NCBI GenBank assembly: GCA_022818135.1 | Contig: JAFMSR010000009.1 | Coordinates: 19,791,684-19,855,683 of the forward strand | Direction of reading: 5' to 3' | Length of the DNA stretch: 64,000 bases | Origin: Saxidomus purpurata | Taxonomy: Eukaryota; Mollusca; Bivalvia; Venerida; Veneridae | Shown: piece after piece, positions 1-12,700 of the stretch | Layout of the letters: each line of letters opens with the position of its first letter | Numbering within the stretch: position 1 is the stretch's first letter | Notes under the pieces: generated by a model | Seen by the model: only the letters and a program-made list of their open reading frames with translations | What the model was told of the DNA's origin: nothing | Database searches by the model: none | Position numbers and translations under genes: made by a program

Positions 1-639
1 AGCTATAATGAATGTTCAGTTGTACATTGCCGCTCGGCATTGAGGTAAACTCATTCTTTAAACGAATGTTGGGCGAATGTTTGGCTGAACATAAATATTA
101 ATATAAATATTAATGTTGATTGCCGATGGCCGATGACCAGGCTAGGTTCATAAACATAGCAAAAATTCATTGCCACGACATCTTTTTCGTTGAAATCCAG
201 GCCGAAGAACACTGTGATATACCGCAATTAAGAATAAGAACTATACAAGTATACTATCTTAACAAATCAGGTCGAAATATTGATATATGGTTATTTGGCG
301 TTCTTGAATCATCAAGTCTTGGAGGTTTTTCATTTCCCATATGTACATTGTAATAGATTTGTTTCTTATACTATCATGATATTGTTGTGCATTATTTACT
401 TTATTTCTCAGATATACTGAAACTAGATTTTATCAATGAAACGAAACGTTAACATGTACAGGGAATAAAATATTCCCGTGATAAAAAGAAATGACAAGTT
501 AATTTGACCAATTATAAATGTAAGAAGAAGAAAGAAATGGATTACATGAAGAACAAATAAGACTGTACGGTTTTCATGTCGTTTGAAGAAACACTTGATT
601 TGCGCCTGGTGTATCTAATCAAGTTGAACGTCATTGTTA
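1..639. other. No gene recognised
   Basis: AT-rich sequence. The 77-codon ORF at 120-353 has no recognisable motif and its bias does not look coding. Confidence 0.5.
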
Positions 640-960
640 CTGCACTCGACCGCAATGTCATTATCATTGAAAATAGTCGTGGTAGAGGGCCACAGAACAA
701 TGCTACACATCAAATATAGAGGCTCTATTCCTGCTGGTTTCTGACACAAAGACTTTAAATAATTCTCTTATTAATTCTATGATAAGCAAAAGATCTCTCG
801 GACGGACATGGGCATACTTTGAAAAAGTTTGGTAGAGGACTACTACACAATACTACGCGCAAATATTGAAGCTTCGGGCTTTTTAGTTTTTGACAAGGAT
901 ATTTCAAAAGCTTTACAAACTTTAACAGAGTTCTTAAAACGCTTTTTGTAACGGGCGTTT
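640..960 (-). repeat. Two degenerate units of the 165-bp repeat, inverted
   Basis: GGTAGAGGGCCACAGAACAA and GGTAGAGGACTACTACACAA match the reverse complement of the 27.3-27.8 kb units, continuing into AATGCTACACATCAAATAT and a GGTTTCTGACA-like block. Confidence 0.65.
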
Positions 961-3274
961 AGAGAAACACTTCAATGTGAGAAGTTTTGATAAAACTAGC
1001 TCAGTGGTTTTGGAGGAGATGTTTTTTTTAATAATTGTGTACGACAGACATCCGGCGATCCTAATAGCTCATCTTGCGCAATGACGCGATATGTTTTTTT
1101 GAAACCGTGTGAACCATTTCTTTTTGTTCAGAATCCTGGATCCTGGTTTAGGTAAATTGAAAAAAAGCAGTTTATTACAAAATCAATACGAAATTGTTAC
1201 TATTTAGTGAATCGAGAAAACAGTCTGAACTTATTACAAGATTTTGATAATTGAATGATTAAGAGTTAACACCTGACACGCGCCCTTAAATATATTCTTA
1301 GGCCAAAACAATGGGCTAGAGTCATATTATTTCAGCGAAATTAAAATAACCTTTTCCTAGAAAAAAATGCTGACTTATAAGATTTCTGATTAAATTGATA
1401 TTCACAATGACTAAAGGTTGTATGAAAGTCGCTACTGAAGCAAGCAGGGCTTTGTCATTTACACAAAAGTTTGCCGTTTTACATTAGTCTTAAAAGCTCT
1501 ATGACTACGTAAGGGAATTCTCTGAAAAGATGGAATTATAATGATATTGCTATCTACATGTATGTTGTATTTACTCTTCAACAATGTTAGCGTATAACTA
1601 CGTCGCCTTATTTCCAGAACCCCGTAAGTCTGTTTTTTGAGGTTTTGACATTTTGGTACCATTGTTATCGTCTCATCAAGATCTTTATGATGACATAGTT
1701 TGCTTTCTTATGGAAGTAATATAACTCAGTTAAAAGCTAATTTCATAAACCAGTAAGTCACTGATCTTTATTGAAATTTCAAACTTCAAAATCGATTTTC
1801 TTAAAACTTAAAATATTGACTGACGTGTTTCTGGAAAAAAGGAGACTTGCTTTTTTTCACCAAACATCTGAGAGCGAGTAGTTCTAAAATATTGCCCATA
1901 GGAAGAAAGTGAACAACAAGGACAGAAAATGAATTGGTCTTATTAATGAGACCCTTTTACTATGCAATTGGGCGTCTGGTTCTTAATAACGAGGTTTGTC
2001 TTTATATCAGGAGGTCTTAATTGCGGAACTTTACAGTAATTAAACGGAGAACTGCTCAACTGTACCTACTTTCTAAGATTCACCGTTAATTAACTGCGGT
2101 CGGATTTCTCAGTGACGGAATGCAAATGTAAGTAAAGGCTTCAACACGCTTTTCGAGACACAGTTTGTGTTTCTGCACAAACTGAAAATAAGCATGGATC
2201 ATAATCACACCAGTCCTGTGTATGCATATTAAAATGCTCTGATTAAGAGAGAAAATAGTGCGTACTTTTGCAGGTCCTGTCTCAGTCTAGCTTGCTCAGA
2301 GTTTTAAGTGAATATCAGCCAGTAATTTGATACTTTTTTTGTTACTTTAATTACCAGGCATAACATGCTCGTTTCATGCCAATGGCCTCTCATCAGCACT
2401 GAAATCGCATTAGTTGCTCTGAAATGTCGCTTTTCCTGGTAGTCTTTTTTAATAAAGGTTTTCATTTTTTAAGAGAGAAACACTTTTGCAGCTTCGTCGT
2501 TCGTTGCTTTACAGAAAGGATCTCAACTGTTCAATAATGGAGACAATTTCTGAAAGCAAACATACGATAGACGGAAATGACAAATTGTTCATTGGTTTGA
2601 ATTTTGTGAATTCATCGTGTATATATACTGTATACTATGTGCATGCGCAAATTATTTAAATTTTGTGAATCTCAGTCAATGGACTGATGTGTATAGTATT
2701 ATAAAAGCGCACATGTGCACGAGTAGGAATAAATCTAATGAAAATACTTTATATCAAGCATCTTTTCTGAAAAACTTATTATTGAAAAACATTAAACCGT
2801 TGATTAAAACCAGTCTAATAAATAGAAATTTCAATGTTTGTAAATGATATATATTGTCCTCAAAGTCATGTTATTTGAAAAATAATACTTAAAGATATCG
2901 GAAATACAGCTCTGATTTTTAAATTATATTTGATTTTCAGAGATATACAGTCTGGTAAACACATTTTAGGTAATCTTGTTTCTCAAATTTAAACTCTAGT
3001 GTCCAATAAGTTAAAAAAAAGTTCTCGTTTAAGAAAGACGGTATTAAGGTAAATTAAAGAATGCAACCGTTTAAAAGTACATTAAAAAAATATATTCATT
3101 AATAAGTTCACTGAAGTTTACTATTTCAAGCTATATCAGGGACGTTTTTACAATTTTGAAAAGAAGAGTGTGGGCGAAGAAGATACATTTTTTTACAGCA
3201 TCATGATCACTTTTGAAGTTTCTTAATTTAAACTTATATCTAGTTTACATCGATTATAGAAAATTTACGATGAC
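961..3274. other. No gene recognised
   Basis: AT-rich intergenic DNA with short scattered ORFs only. Confidence 0.5.
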
Positions 3275-3412
3275 TGTTTACTGGAGTTTTCACCAGTACT
3301 CGCGCCGAAATAAGGGATTGTAGAGGTAGAAGTGAAATGCCGTTGCAGGGATTTGAACCCACGACCTCCGTGTTGGGAGTCCGACGCTTTAGCACTACAC
3401 CAAAGCGCCAAA
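3275..3412 (-). mobile_element. tRNA-derived SINE
   Basis: The minus strand reads GCTTTGGTGTAGTGCTAAAG, then GTGGGTTCAAATCCC: A-box-like and B-box-like promoter parts. The body contains AAGGGATTGT on the plus strand, shared with the copy at 4030. It does not fold as a full tRNA, so SINE rather than gene. Confidence 0.6.
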
Positions 3413-3450
3413 AAAAATTTTTTTTTTTAGTTTAAACTAATTTATTTTAT

Positions 3451-3978
3451 ATAGAGCAAGTGCAACAATTATCGGCATGTTTCAATTATCGGCGCTTCTT
3501 TGTTTATCAATTTATTCTATGTAAATTGTTACGTCAAATTCAATGTTTACGTCAAACCTGGATAAAACATTTCGCGACATGGTTAATTCTTAAATTGGTG
3601 CAAATGTTTTGATTTAGAGAATAAATAAGTCAAAACTGAATAAAAGGATCTTTATGATTACACTTCAATAAATTTTGCACTGAAGAAATAATATGTACCC
3701 TGGACCACGTGAACGGAGACGCGTTATGCTTCTTTATGTTCATGGAAATGAAATTCTAATATTAAATGTCACGTGCCGATAACTGTCACACAGTGCCGAT
3801 AACTGATACTTTTAGTGTCTTTTGCCATTCCTAAAATCATAACTGAATTATAATACTGCGGGGTTGTGATCAAAACAGCCATCGTTGATTATAACACCGT
3901 ATGGTATATTTCAGGTTGTTTGATGTGCGATCTGTTGCAGGGTTTTTGCCCATAACGTGCCGATAACTGTCGCTCTAT
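3451..3978. mobile_element. Candidate TIR element built on GTGCCGATAACTG motifs
   Basis: The left end reads ATAGAGC...CAATTATCGGCATGTT; the reverse complement of the right end reads ATAGAGCGACAGTTATCGGC. Extra copies of GTGCCGATAACTG lie inside at about 3774 and 3793, plus an inverted one at about 3486. There is no ORF, so a non-autonomous DNA element of about 530 bp is likely. Confidence 0.5.
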
Positions 3979-4029
3979 TGATTGTAGAACAAGTTCTTGA
4001 AACTCACGTTACAAAATGTAACTATTTTC

Positions 4030-4158
4030 TGTGACAGCTTTCTGGCGTTCCCGCCAGCAAGGGATTGTGGAGGGCGAGGTGAAACACAGCTGCCGGTATT
4101 CGAACCCAAGACCTTTATGGTTTGGAATCCGACGCCAAAGCGCCTCGGAGGCTCCGTA
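4030..4158 (-). mobile_element. tRNA-derived SINE, same family as at 3275
   Basis: The minus strand carries TTGGGTTCGAATACC (B box) and GGCGCTTTGGCGTCGG. It shares AAGGGATTGT and GTGAAA with the neighbour at 3275. Confidence 0.55.
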
Positions 4159-4194
4159 AATTTTGATTTTTTTAATAGAAGGATTGATCTTATT

Positions 4195-4378
4195 GTGTAG
4201 CGGGTCCGTCAAACCAATCTTGCCAACATTTTCATCAGATTTTCTCAAATTGCATGTAGAGTTTTACTTGTGTTGTTGATTCTTTCCATTGCTTTTACAT
4301 TTAATGTTTAAGTAACTATATACTTTTGAAGGAATATATATTTTCACCTGAACTTGTAAAGGAGCTTCTTTAAGCAAT
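4195..4378 (+). repeat. Dispersed repeat GTGTAGCG family, copy 1
   Basis: It starts GTGTAGCGGGTCCGTCAAAC and runs to a TTCACCTGAACTTGTAAAGG segment. It matches copies at 11853, 20190 and 23735. Confidence 0.6.
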
Positions 4379-6549
4379 TAATAATTTCATATAAATGGAC
4401 AATCGGACAAACCATTTTTTCGAAATCGATCGCAGTAATGACTGGTAGTGTGGGCGCGTTTTGGTGTTGTTGTTTCTACCTTTGAAATGCATTTCAAACG
4501 TGAAACATTGAGAAACAAAGTCGTTACATACACTTGAAAAGCTTTATTCAGAAAATACAGAAATACAAAAAATGTAAAAACCCAGGTACTATACATGTAC
4601 ATACAGTAAAAGTGGTTATAATACAATTTGATCTATATATTTACCCATAGTATAAGTAAAACACATGGGAAATAACATCTGGACGGAGTTAGGTATCATC
4701 AGATGAGGACTATTTATCGCTTTGCAGTCGAGATCTTTGCAACTATCTGCTAGTTACACCTCAGTATAACTGACATATATTTCAAGGTTTAAGAATGTGT
4801 GTTCAAAGCCAATAATTAAAAAAACAGAAATAACTTCCAAATACGATGAAATATCGTTGCCGGTCATTTTTCTGTCTTGTTTAACAAACGGAAGGTAACG
4901 GAGAAATGATCGGTATATTTCCCTAACAGAAAAGGGAAATATTTGTTCAATTCTCTAAGCTTTAACTCTCCATTGATTATTTCCCCTTAAAGTATCGCTA
5001 ACTGCCTACCGTTATAAACAATTTTTTGTCCGTCTTTTGTATTTATTTTTTAAAAATTTGTTTTTGTTTCAGTAATTTTATTGCATTACAAAAATATTTT
5101 ATGCACAAATCATTTTGTAGACATTTAATGCATGTTTAACCGAAGGTATTTCTTTGAAACGTTATTTCGTGTCACATCATTTGTTTTATTTTCACGTGAT
5201 TACATCTTCATTTGGTTATTTGACCAGTTTGTTTCTTGCCGTTCTATACACGCATCACCGGTAAAAAAATAGAAACACAAAACATATCACAAATATCGAA
5301 TTACTACCGAGTAACTTGTATGAAATTATAGAAAATCCCAAATATCAATGTTTCCTAAACATTTCATTAATGGGCTAATCTATGTAGAAATAAGGGCAAC
5401 AACTTGAAATTAAAATATCACGAAGCGTACACAAAAAATGAATGAGCACACCAAAGGTTTAATATGTATCGCTCTCGTAAAGCTTGATGTGTATTATTAA
5501 GTCAATCTCGAAATTCGATCTTTTGAATCTTAATTTAAAAAAAGTATTGTTCTTTATAGTTATGGAAGTCATTAATTTGAAACAGATTTGGAAATAATTG
5601 ATGACCAGTTGATGATCTTACTGTATTGATTATATACTTCAGTTTTACCGTTATTCGTTTAACTGTCAGTGTTCTATCCAATCGGATTTTTGTTTTAATT
5701 TAACAAACGCGAAATCGAACACCTTTTCAGATGAAAATGTAAAAAAGAAATAAGATCTAAGACATGAATATTAAGTTAACGTCTACTTTCTAATTGTTCA
5801 AAACCCTAAATTTATTCCGACTTAGATGTTCCATCCGGAAAATTACTTCTTTCTACGACAATAAGCGGACATCATGATTCTGTCTAGATCTAATATATAA
5901 AAAACATCATCAAAATTATTATATTTTCCAAATTCATCACGCAAGTATAAAGCTGTTGCTATTTACTCAAATACGTGGATCTTTGGAAACCCGGCTTAAT
6001 CTTGGTACATACGAACCGCAGTATGCTTGAAAATGACGTCATGAGTGATGCAATAATAGCACTGAGAAAATTGGTAAACAGTTTTCATTTCATTTTATGA
6101 TGTAATGCCCATGTAACATATGTGCCAAACAACGCACGATTTACGAGGAATCGAAATATATAAACAAAGTTAAGATATTGTCTTGTTGGTGATACATGTA
6201 CTATTGGGGATATTTTTATCACATACTAGATCTGACAACGGCTCGTATCTCAAACAAGAATTTCAACCGGTAATAAAATAATTTTGTTGGTGATGTCCTC
6301 CTTGGACTTGCTACCTGTTGGCAGATAGTTTGAGACAAATACCCCGTTATGACGTTACGCAGATGTATTTTTGGTATTAAAGTGGATCTACTAAATATTG
6401 CCTGACTTTTTTGTCCACTAATTAGAAGCACAAATAGATTTTTACCTTTTAAAGTCTATGATTCATACATTTTTTGTAACATGATTTGGAAGAAGCATTT
6501 TGTCATAACGGCATAGAGGTCTCATTTCCTTTGCTATTGGTAGACTCGT
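4379..6549. other. Downstream flank of the cadherin-like gene
   Basis: It should hold the 3' UTR of that gene, but no nearby polyadenylation signal stands out; one candidate lies near 5813 (TTTATT on the plus strand). Nothing else is seen. Confidence 0.4.
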
Positions 6550-6788
6550 TTACTGTATCAGAGTAAAGAACCCCATAAGTAGGGTAAGGGCAACGCTGGC
6601 AACTATTGACGCTGCCCCATCTGTTACAACTATTGCAAGAGTTGTGGACCCTGTCCCTGCACTCCCGGTGGCATCAATGGCGTGGATCACGAGGATGTAG
6701 GCAGATGTTGTAGATTTATCAAGTGTTTTTGCAACAGTTATCACCGCACTTGATGATCCAATAGCGAAATCCGAATTCGTATTACCCG
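6550..6788 (-). CDS. Cadherin-like gene, exon 5: end of repeat 2 and hydrophobic C-terminus
   Basis: The acceptor is ATCTGTTTCAG. The exon finishes repeat 2 (SDFAIGSSSAVITVAKTLDK, YILVIHAID) and ends DGAAS, then IVASVALTLLMGFFTLIQ, then TAA. A small-residue run followed by an uncharged hydrophobic end with no basic stop-transfer sequence is the pattern of a GPI signal. No obvious AATAAA lies within several hundred bases downstream. Confidence 0.9.
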
Positions 6789-9700
6789 CTGAAACAGATA
6801 TCAAGTAACACATTTAAACTTATTCTCGACTAAGCTACCACAATGTTGATGACAAAAGTGATATAAATTCCTGATAATAAAATGCGGCAATGCCGCCCCA
6901 GCAGGTTTCAACTGCGCCTGTAGAAATTGTAGAATTTAAAAAAAAATTAAAAAGAAAAATAAGAAATAAAACGTTAACCTTGACCCCCCCGCCCCCAACC
7001 CCCAAAAAAACTATTTTTTATCTACAATGTATGTTTTAAGATATATTCTAGAAATAAAAAACTATTCTTAGTAACAGTAACCTTGACCCTAGTGAAAAAA
7101 GTGGCCTTGACCCCCCTGAAAAAATGGCTTTTTTTTAAAAAAAACACTTAAAAATAAAAACATATTAAAAAACCTATTTTTAGTAACAGTGACCTTTACC
7201 CCCCACAACGTGAAGAATGAATATTAAAACATATATTTATTTTAGTAACAGTTACCTTGAACTTGGCCCTAGTGACCCCTAATGCAATCCCAAACTTCCT
7301 TTCCACGCAAACAACATACACACCAAGTCCTATCTCGATATATATAGCGTAAACCATTTATCTATGTTTAGTTACAATAACCTTGACCCTAGTGACCCCC
7401 ATTTCAATCCAAAGCCACGAGCTACCTATACTGTACACCAGGTTTCATTGCAATTGGCCACTCTTAACTTATTAAATAATATTAAGTTATTTAGCGGAAA
7501 CAAAATGTTTGACTCCCGCCCGACACATGACATCGCCATTCTAATAAGCAGGTGTTTGTTTTTTTTTGGGGGGGGGGGGTGGGGGAGAAACTACCTGATG
7601 AAGGAGTATATTGTATTTGTAGTTGTGTTTTGCACTGTTGTAAATCCCGGTATTGTTCTTTTTGGCAATGTTATGTGCAGTTTAATACATGCATAAAAAG
7701 CGAATATACAGAGGGATGTCTGCCATCTGCTTGACAGAGCAAAACATTGTCATCAAATGTATTCAGACTTTTCACTTTACACCACCAGCCCCAACGCTCA
7801 TGTGCATGTATCATTAAAGATGTCCTCATCATCCAAGTGCTCATAGCGGTATTCTAAACCGATCAACAGCGCACCTAATTCAGATATGCTGCCCGTTGTA
7901 AGAACATTCAAGAAAACGTGCATTGCACGAGTCTATCGATTAGGAAGAAATATTGCGCTACAAAATGTACAGCTTCCTTTATTGTTGGGAACAAACATGA
8001 AGATGAAGAAGAAATGGGACATTGGCCTCGTTTAAAATGAAAATGAGTCTTGATTTAATTCACAGAATCCAGAGCGGATTTTTACTAGACCTACATATGG
8101 TTCAGACGCTCCAAGGCTATTGGTTATATTCACATAGTGCGACAGGTTCGATCCTCGATACACCACAAAGCGTGGTCTCATGTATCAATGCTACACCCAA
8201 GACATTTAAAAGAACCAGGAATGTTTCTAGAACCCCGACGGTTTCAGTATCTTGCATTACCACGAAACGGAAAATAACTAACCCCTTTTAGGGGTGTTGG
8301 TCATATAGGGAACTAGCACCAACGGTTGAGCTGTAAATACCATACGAAAGTGCACACTTACGAAATAATTATTACATTTGGTATACAGTCCATAGTAAAT
8401 AATGGGCAAGTCCGTTTTAGATATTGAGGCCAGGCTGCTGGGCTAACAATGAAACTAGCCAGTGGGAAAAAGAAGAAGATGCATTCTTCAGTTAAAGGTA
8501 ACTTACAAAAGATGCTGTAGGTAATTGTATCACCCTCTGGGTCAGTTGCAGTCTGCGTAGTTACCGTAGTTCCTGTAAAAGAAGACGTCTTAAAAGTTTG
8601 CAAAGTGGGCTTTGTGATCAACTGTAAAACATTACAACTGGCAAAACGCTTTTATCATCATGAGTTAGATAAAACAAGCGTACCATTTTCTGAGTAAGTA
8701 TATCTTAAACTGCTTAGTATTCAGTGTACTGCCTAGTATTCAGTGTACTGCCTAGTATTCTGTGCACTGCCAAGTATTCATTGTACTACCTTGTATTCAT
8801 TGTACTGCCTAGTATTCAGTGTCACTGCCAAGTATTCATTTACTGCCTAGTATTATGACTGCTAGTATTCAGTGTACTGCCAAGTATTCAGTGATGCTAG
8901 TATTCCTTGTATGCCAGATTCATTGTACTGCCTAGTATTCAGTGTACTGCCTAGTATTCATTGTACTGCCTAGTATTCAGTGTACTGCCTAGTATTCATT
9001 GCACTGCCTAGTATTCAGTCTACTGCCTAGTATTCAGTGTACTGCCTAGTATTCAGTGTACTGGCTAGTATTAAGTGTACTGCCAAGTATTCATTGTACT
9101 GCCAAGTATTCACTGTACTGCCTAGTATTCAGTGTACTGCCTAGTATTCATTGTACTGCCTAGTATTCATTGTACTGCAAAGTATTCATTGTACTGCCTA
9201 GTATTCATTGTACTGCCTAGTATTCAGTGTACTGTCTAGTATTCAGTGTACTGCCTAGTATTCATTGTACTGCCTAGTATTCAGTGTACTGCAAAGTATT
9301 CATTGTACTGCCTAGTATTCATTGTACTGCCTAGTATTCATTGTACTGCCTAGTATTCATGGTACTGCCTAGTATTCATTGTACTGCCAAGTATTCATTG
9401 TACTGCCAAGTATTCACTGTACTGCCTAGTATTCAGTGTACAGCCTAGTTTTCATTGTACTGCCTAGTATTCATTGTACTGCAAAGTATTCATTGTACTG
9501 CCAAGTATTCACTGTACTGCCTAGTATTCAGTGTACAGCCTAGTTTTCATTGTACTGCCTAGTATTCATTGTACTGCAAAGTATTCATTGTACTGCCAAG
9601 TATTCATTGTACTGCCTAGTATTCACTGTACTGCCAAGTATTCATTGTACTGCCTAGTATTCAGTGTACTGCCTAGTATTCATTGTACTGCCTAGTATTC

Positions 9701-12700
9701 AGTCTACTGCCTAGTTTTCATTGTACTTCCTAGTATTCATTGTACTTCCTAGTATTCATTGTACTGCCTAGTATTCAGTGTACTGCCTAGTATTCATTGT
9801 ACTGCCTAGTATTCAGTGTACTGCCTAGTATTCATTGTACTGCCTAGTATTCAGTCTACTGCCTAGTTTTCACTGTACTGCCTAGTATTCAGTCTACTGC
9901 CTAGTTTTCACTGTACTGCCTAGTATTCAGTCTACTGCCTAGTTTTCACTGTACTGCCTAGTATTCAGTCTACTGCCTAGTTTTCACTGTACTGCCTAGT
10001 ATTCAGTCTACTGCCTAGTTTTCACTGTACTGCTTAGTATTCAGTCTACTGCCTAGTTTTCACTGTACTGCTTAGTATTCAGTCTACTGCCTAGTTTTCA
10101 CTGTACTGCCTAGTATTCAGTCTACTGCCTAGTTTTCACTGTACTGCCTAGTATTCAGTCTACTGCCTAGTTTTCACTGTACTGCTTAGTATTCAGTCTA
10201 CTGCCTAGTTTTCACTGTACTGCTTAGTATTCAGTCTACTGCCTAGTTTTCATGTATGCTTAGTATTCAGTCTACTGCCTAGTTTTCATGTACTGCCTAG
10301 TATTCAGTCTACTGCCTAGTTTTCATTGTACTGCCTAGTATTCAGTCTACTGCCTAGTATTCATTGTACTGCCTAGTATTCAGTCTACTGCCTAGTTTTC
10401 ACTGTACTGCTTAGTATTCAGTCTAGATTGTGTTTGCTCTTACGTGTAAGTATATTTGAAATTAATAAAAGAAGATTAAACAATGAAGCGTCTTTACTTT
10501 GTCTTAGTCGCACGTGGAGCTTTGCATTCCTTATGGTTCGTTATTATAATATCTCTGCAATATGCAAACGTTCTTTCCTTATTGAAATACTAAAAATTAT
10601 TTATACATGGAGTAATATCAGCACATTTCAGCCAACTGGAAAAGCTGTAATGTTCTGTTCTGCAACCCAATAACTTCACTGTTTGTTTCTCCAATCAAGA
10701 ATATCACACATTGTTCACAAGAATTAGATTTGTAAATCTATTATTTACCGAAAAAAAAGAATATTATGAAATAACCTAAATTTTATATTGAATCAATTAT
10801 ACTGTTTGACTCCATCTGGTACAATTTATTTGGGACAATGTGACAGTGACATCATAGAAGAGTCAAATATTATTAGGTAAATTTATAAAATAATGTAAGT
10901 TTTTGTCTGACACGCATTATCTACCATTGTACACAATGGTTATAACCTTCTTTATACATGTATACATATATTTATTACGTCACTATTACGTCACTATTAC
11001 GTCACTGTCACATGATCCTAAATGAACTGTACTATATGCAACAATTCGTGCTATCAAAATTTTCAAGTTTGACCTACCTGATCCAGATTCGTCTGCCACT
11101 GTTTTGCCTACCGATGCACTTGCATACACTGGTGGTTCATCGATGTTTGTAATGGTGACAGTAATGGTAGCTGTCCCCGATCCTGGCACATCATCAAGGG
11201 CCCTGGAATAATTTATTCAGATCTGTTTCGTAAAATGTTACACAATGTACTGTAGTTCTGTAGCTGTGTATTTGTCAGGCCGAGAAAGAACATTATTCTT
11301 CTGCTAACTCTCTAGATATTGTAGGAAGATCGGGATATATATTTTATTTAAACCAAGCATCGTTCTTCGCCGTCGTGGTAAGTGGTCCTATATAACAAAA
11401 CATACTTCAGGACGGGAGCAATGTTATAGGCTATGCAGGTTTTTACCAGGACAACAATATATCTTAACTTTTGCCTTATCAAATTGTCTGGCTCTAAGTC
11501 GTGGGTGTCATGTATAACTTTAAATCTGTTATGAATACGAAAGAGAGTGCATGTAATAAGATTGTCATTTGCTCAATTATATATAATCTTTGTGTTTAAA
11601 AGAATCAATTTTATTATCAGCTTGGGCTCAAATTGACAAAATGAAAGTTTTTAAAATAGCTCAACCCAAGGATGTTGAAAAAAAACAATGTTTTTCGAAC
11701 TGTCTGAAATTAACATATTTTAGAAAAGAATAAAAAAATAAAATGGTTCTACTATAAATTCCTGTAAGCTAGTTCTGTATTTTTGAAATTATACGCTTCC
11801 AAATTATAAAGCGTTAAAACTGCCTTTAAAATTCCATTATAATCATATTATATAGTGTAGCGATGCCGTCAAACCAAGCTCACCAACATTTTCAACACAT
11901 TTTCTCAAATAGCTACATGTATATAGATTTTTTACTTTTACATTTTGTTTTATTATATCATGTTGGAGATTTTATTTTCACCGGAAACTGTGAACGAGCA
12001 GCTTTAAGTATTTTGATGTGTGAAAGAGGGCATGTGAAGATAAATATACAAAATCCAAGCAAAATGCATGCATTTTGCAAAGTTTATCTCTGGGAATTAA
12101 AGGATAGCATCAATCTTACACTGGCCATATGAATCGCCTAAACAATGATGCTAATGCACCCGATATGTAATGCTAATTCAATGCCAAATCTGGTCAACTG
12201 ATCCCTATTTAATGAATCACTATTACAAGTAATTGGCAACACACCTGCAAGGAAATTTGGTTAAAGATTGACAGGAGTAAGAAGTAGGTTATATCTTTTC
12301 GCCTATTTTTGGACTATTATATATATATATATTTCCCCCCCCCTTTTTTTCTTTCCCCCCTTTTCTCCCCTTTTTTTTTTAAATTAAAATTAAAAATTAA
12401 AATGTATACTTACTTTATCTTGAGCGTGTAAGAACTCGTTGTTTCTTTATCAAGGGCACTTGTAATGGTAAGCGAACCAGCTGTACTGAGAGCAAACGGG
12501 GACACTGCTTCAACTAATGTGTAGCTATCAACCGTTCCACCGGACGTTGCCTCGAACGCAGTAATTTCTGTATTCAGCGCCTGATTTTCAGCTATAGACA
12601 GCGTTCCCGTGACATCTGCGCCAGATGCAGACGGAGTAGTCCAGGCTGTAATGGCTGCATCTGTAATTTATCAATTATATCTTTAGACAACGCCTTCGAC

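Noticed and set aside
8709..10424. CRISPR array
   Set aside because: Contiguous 19-bp units without unique spacers in a eukaryotic intron.
11863..12132. 89-codon plus-strand ORF
   Set aside because: It lies in a dispersed repeat copy inside an intron of the cadherin-like gene.
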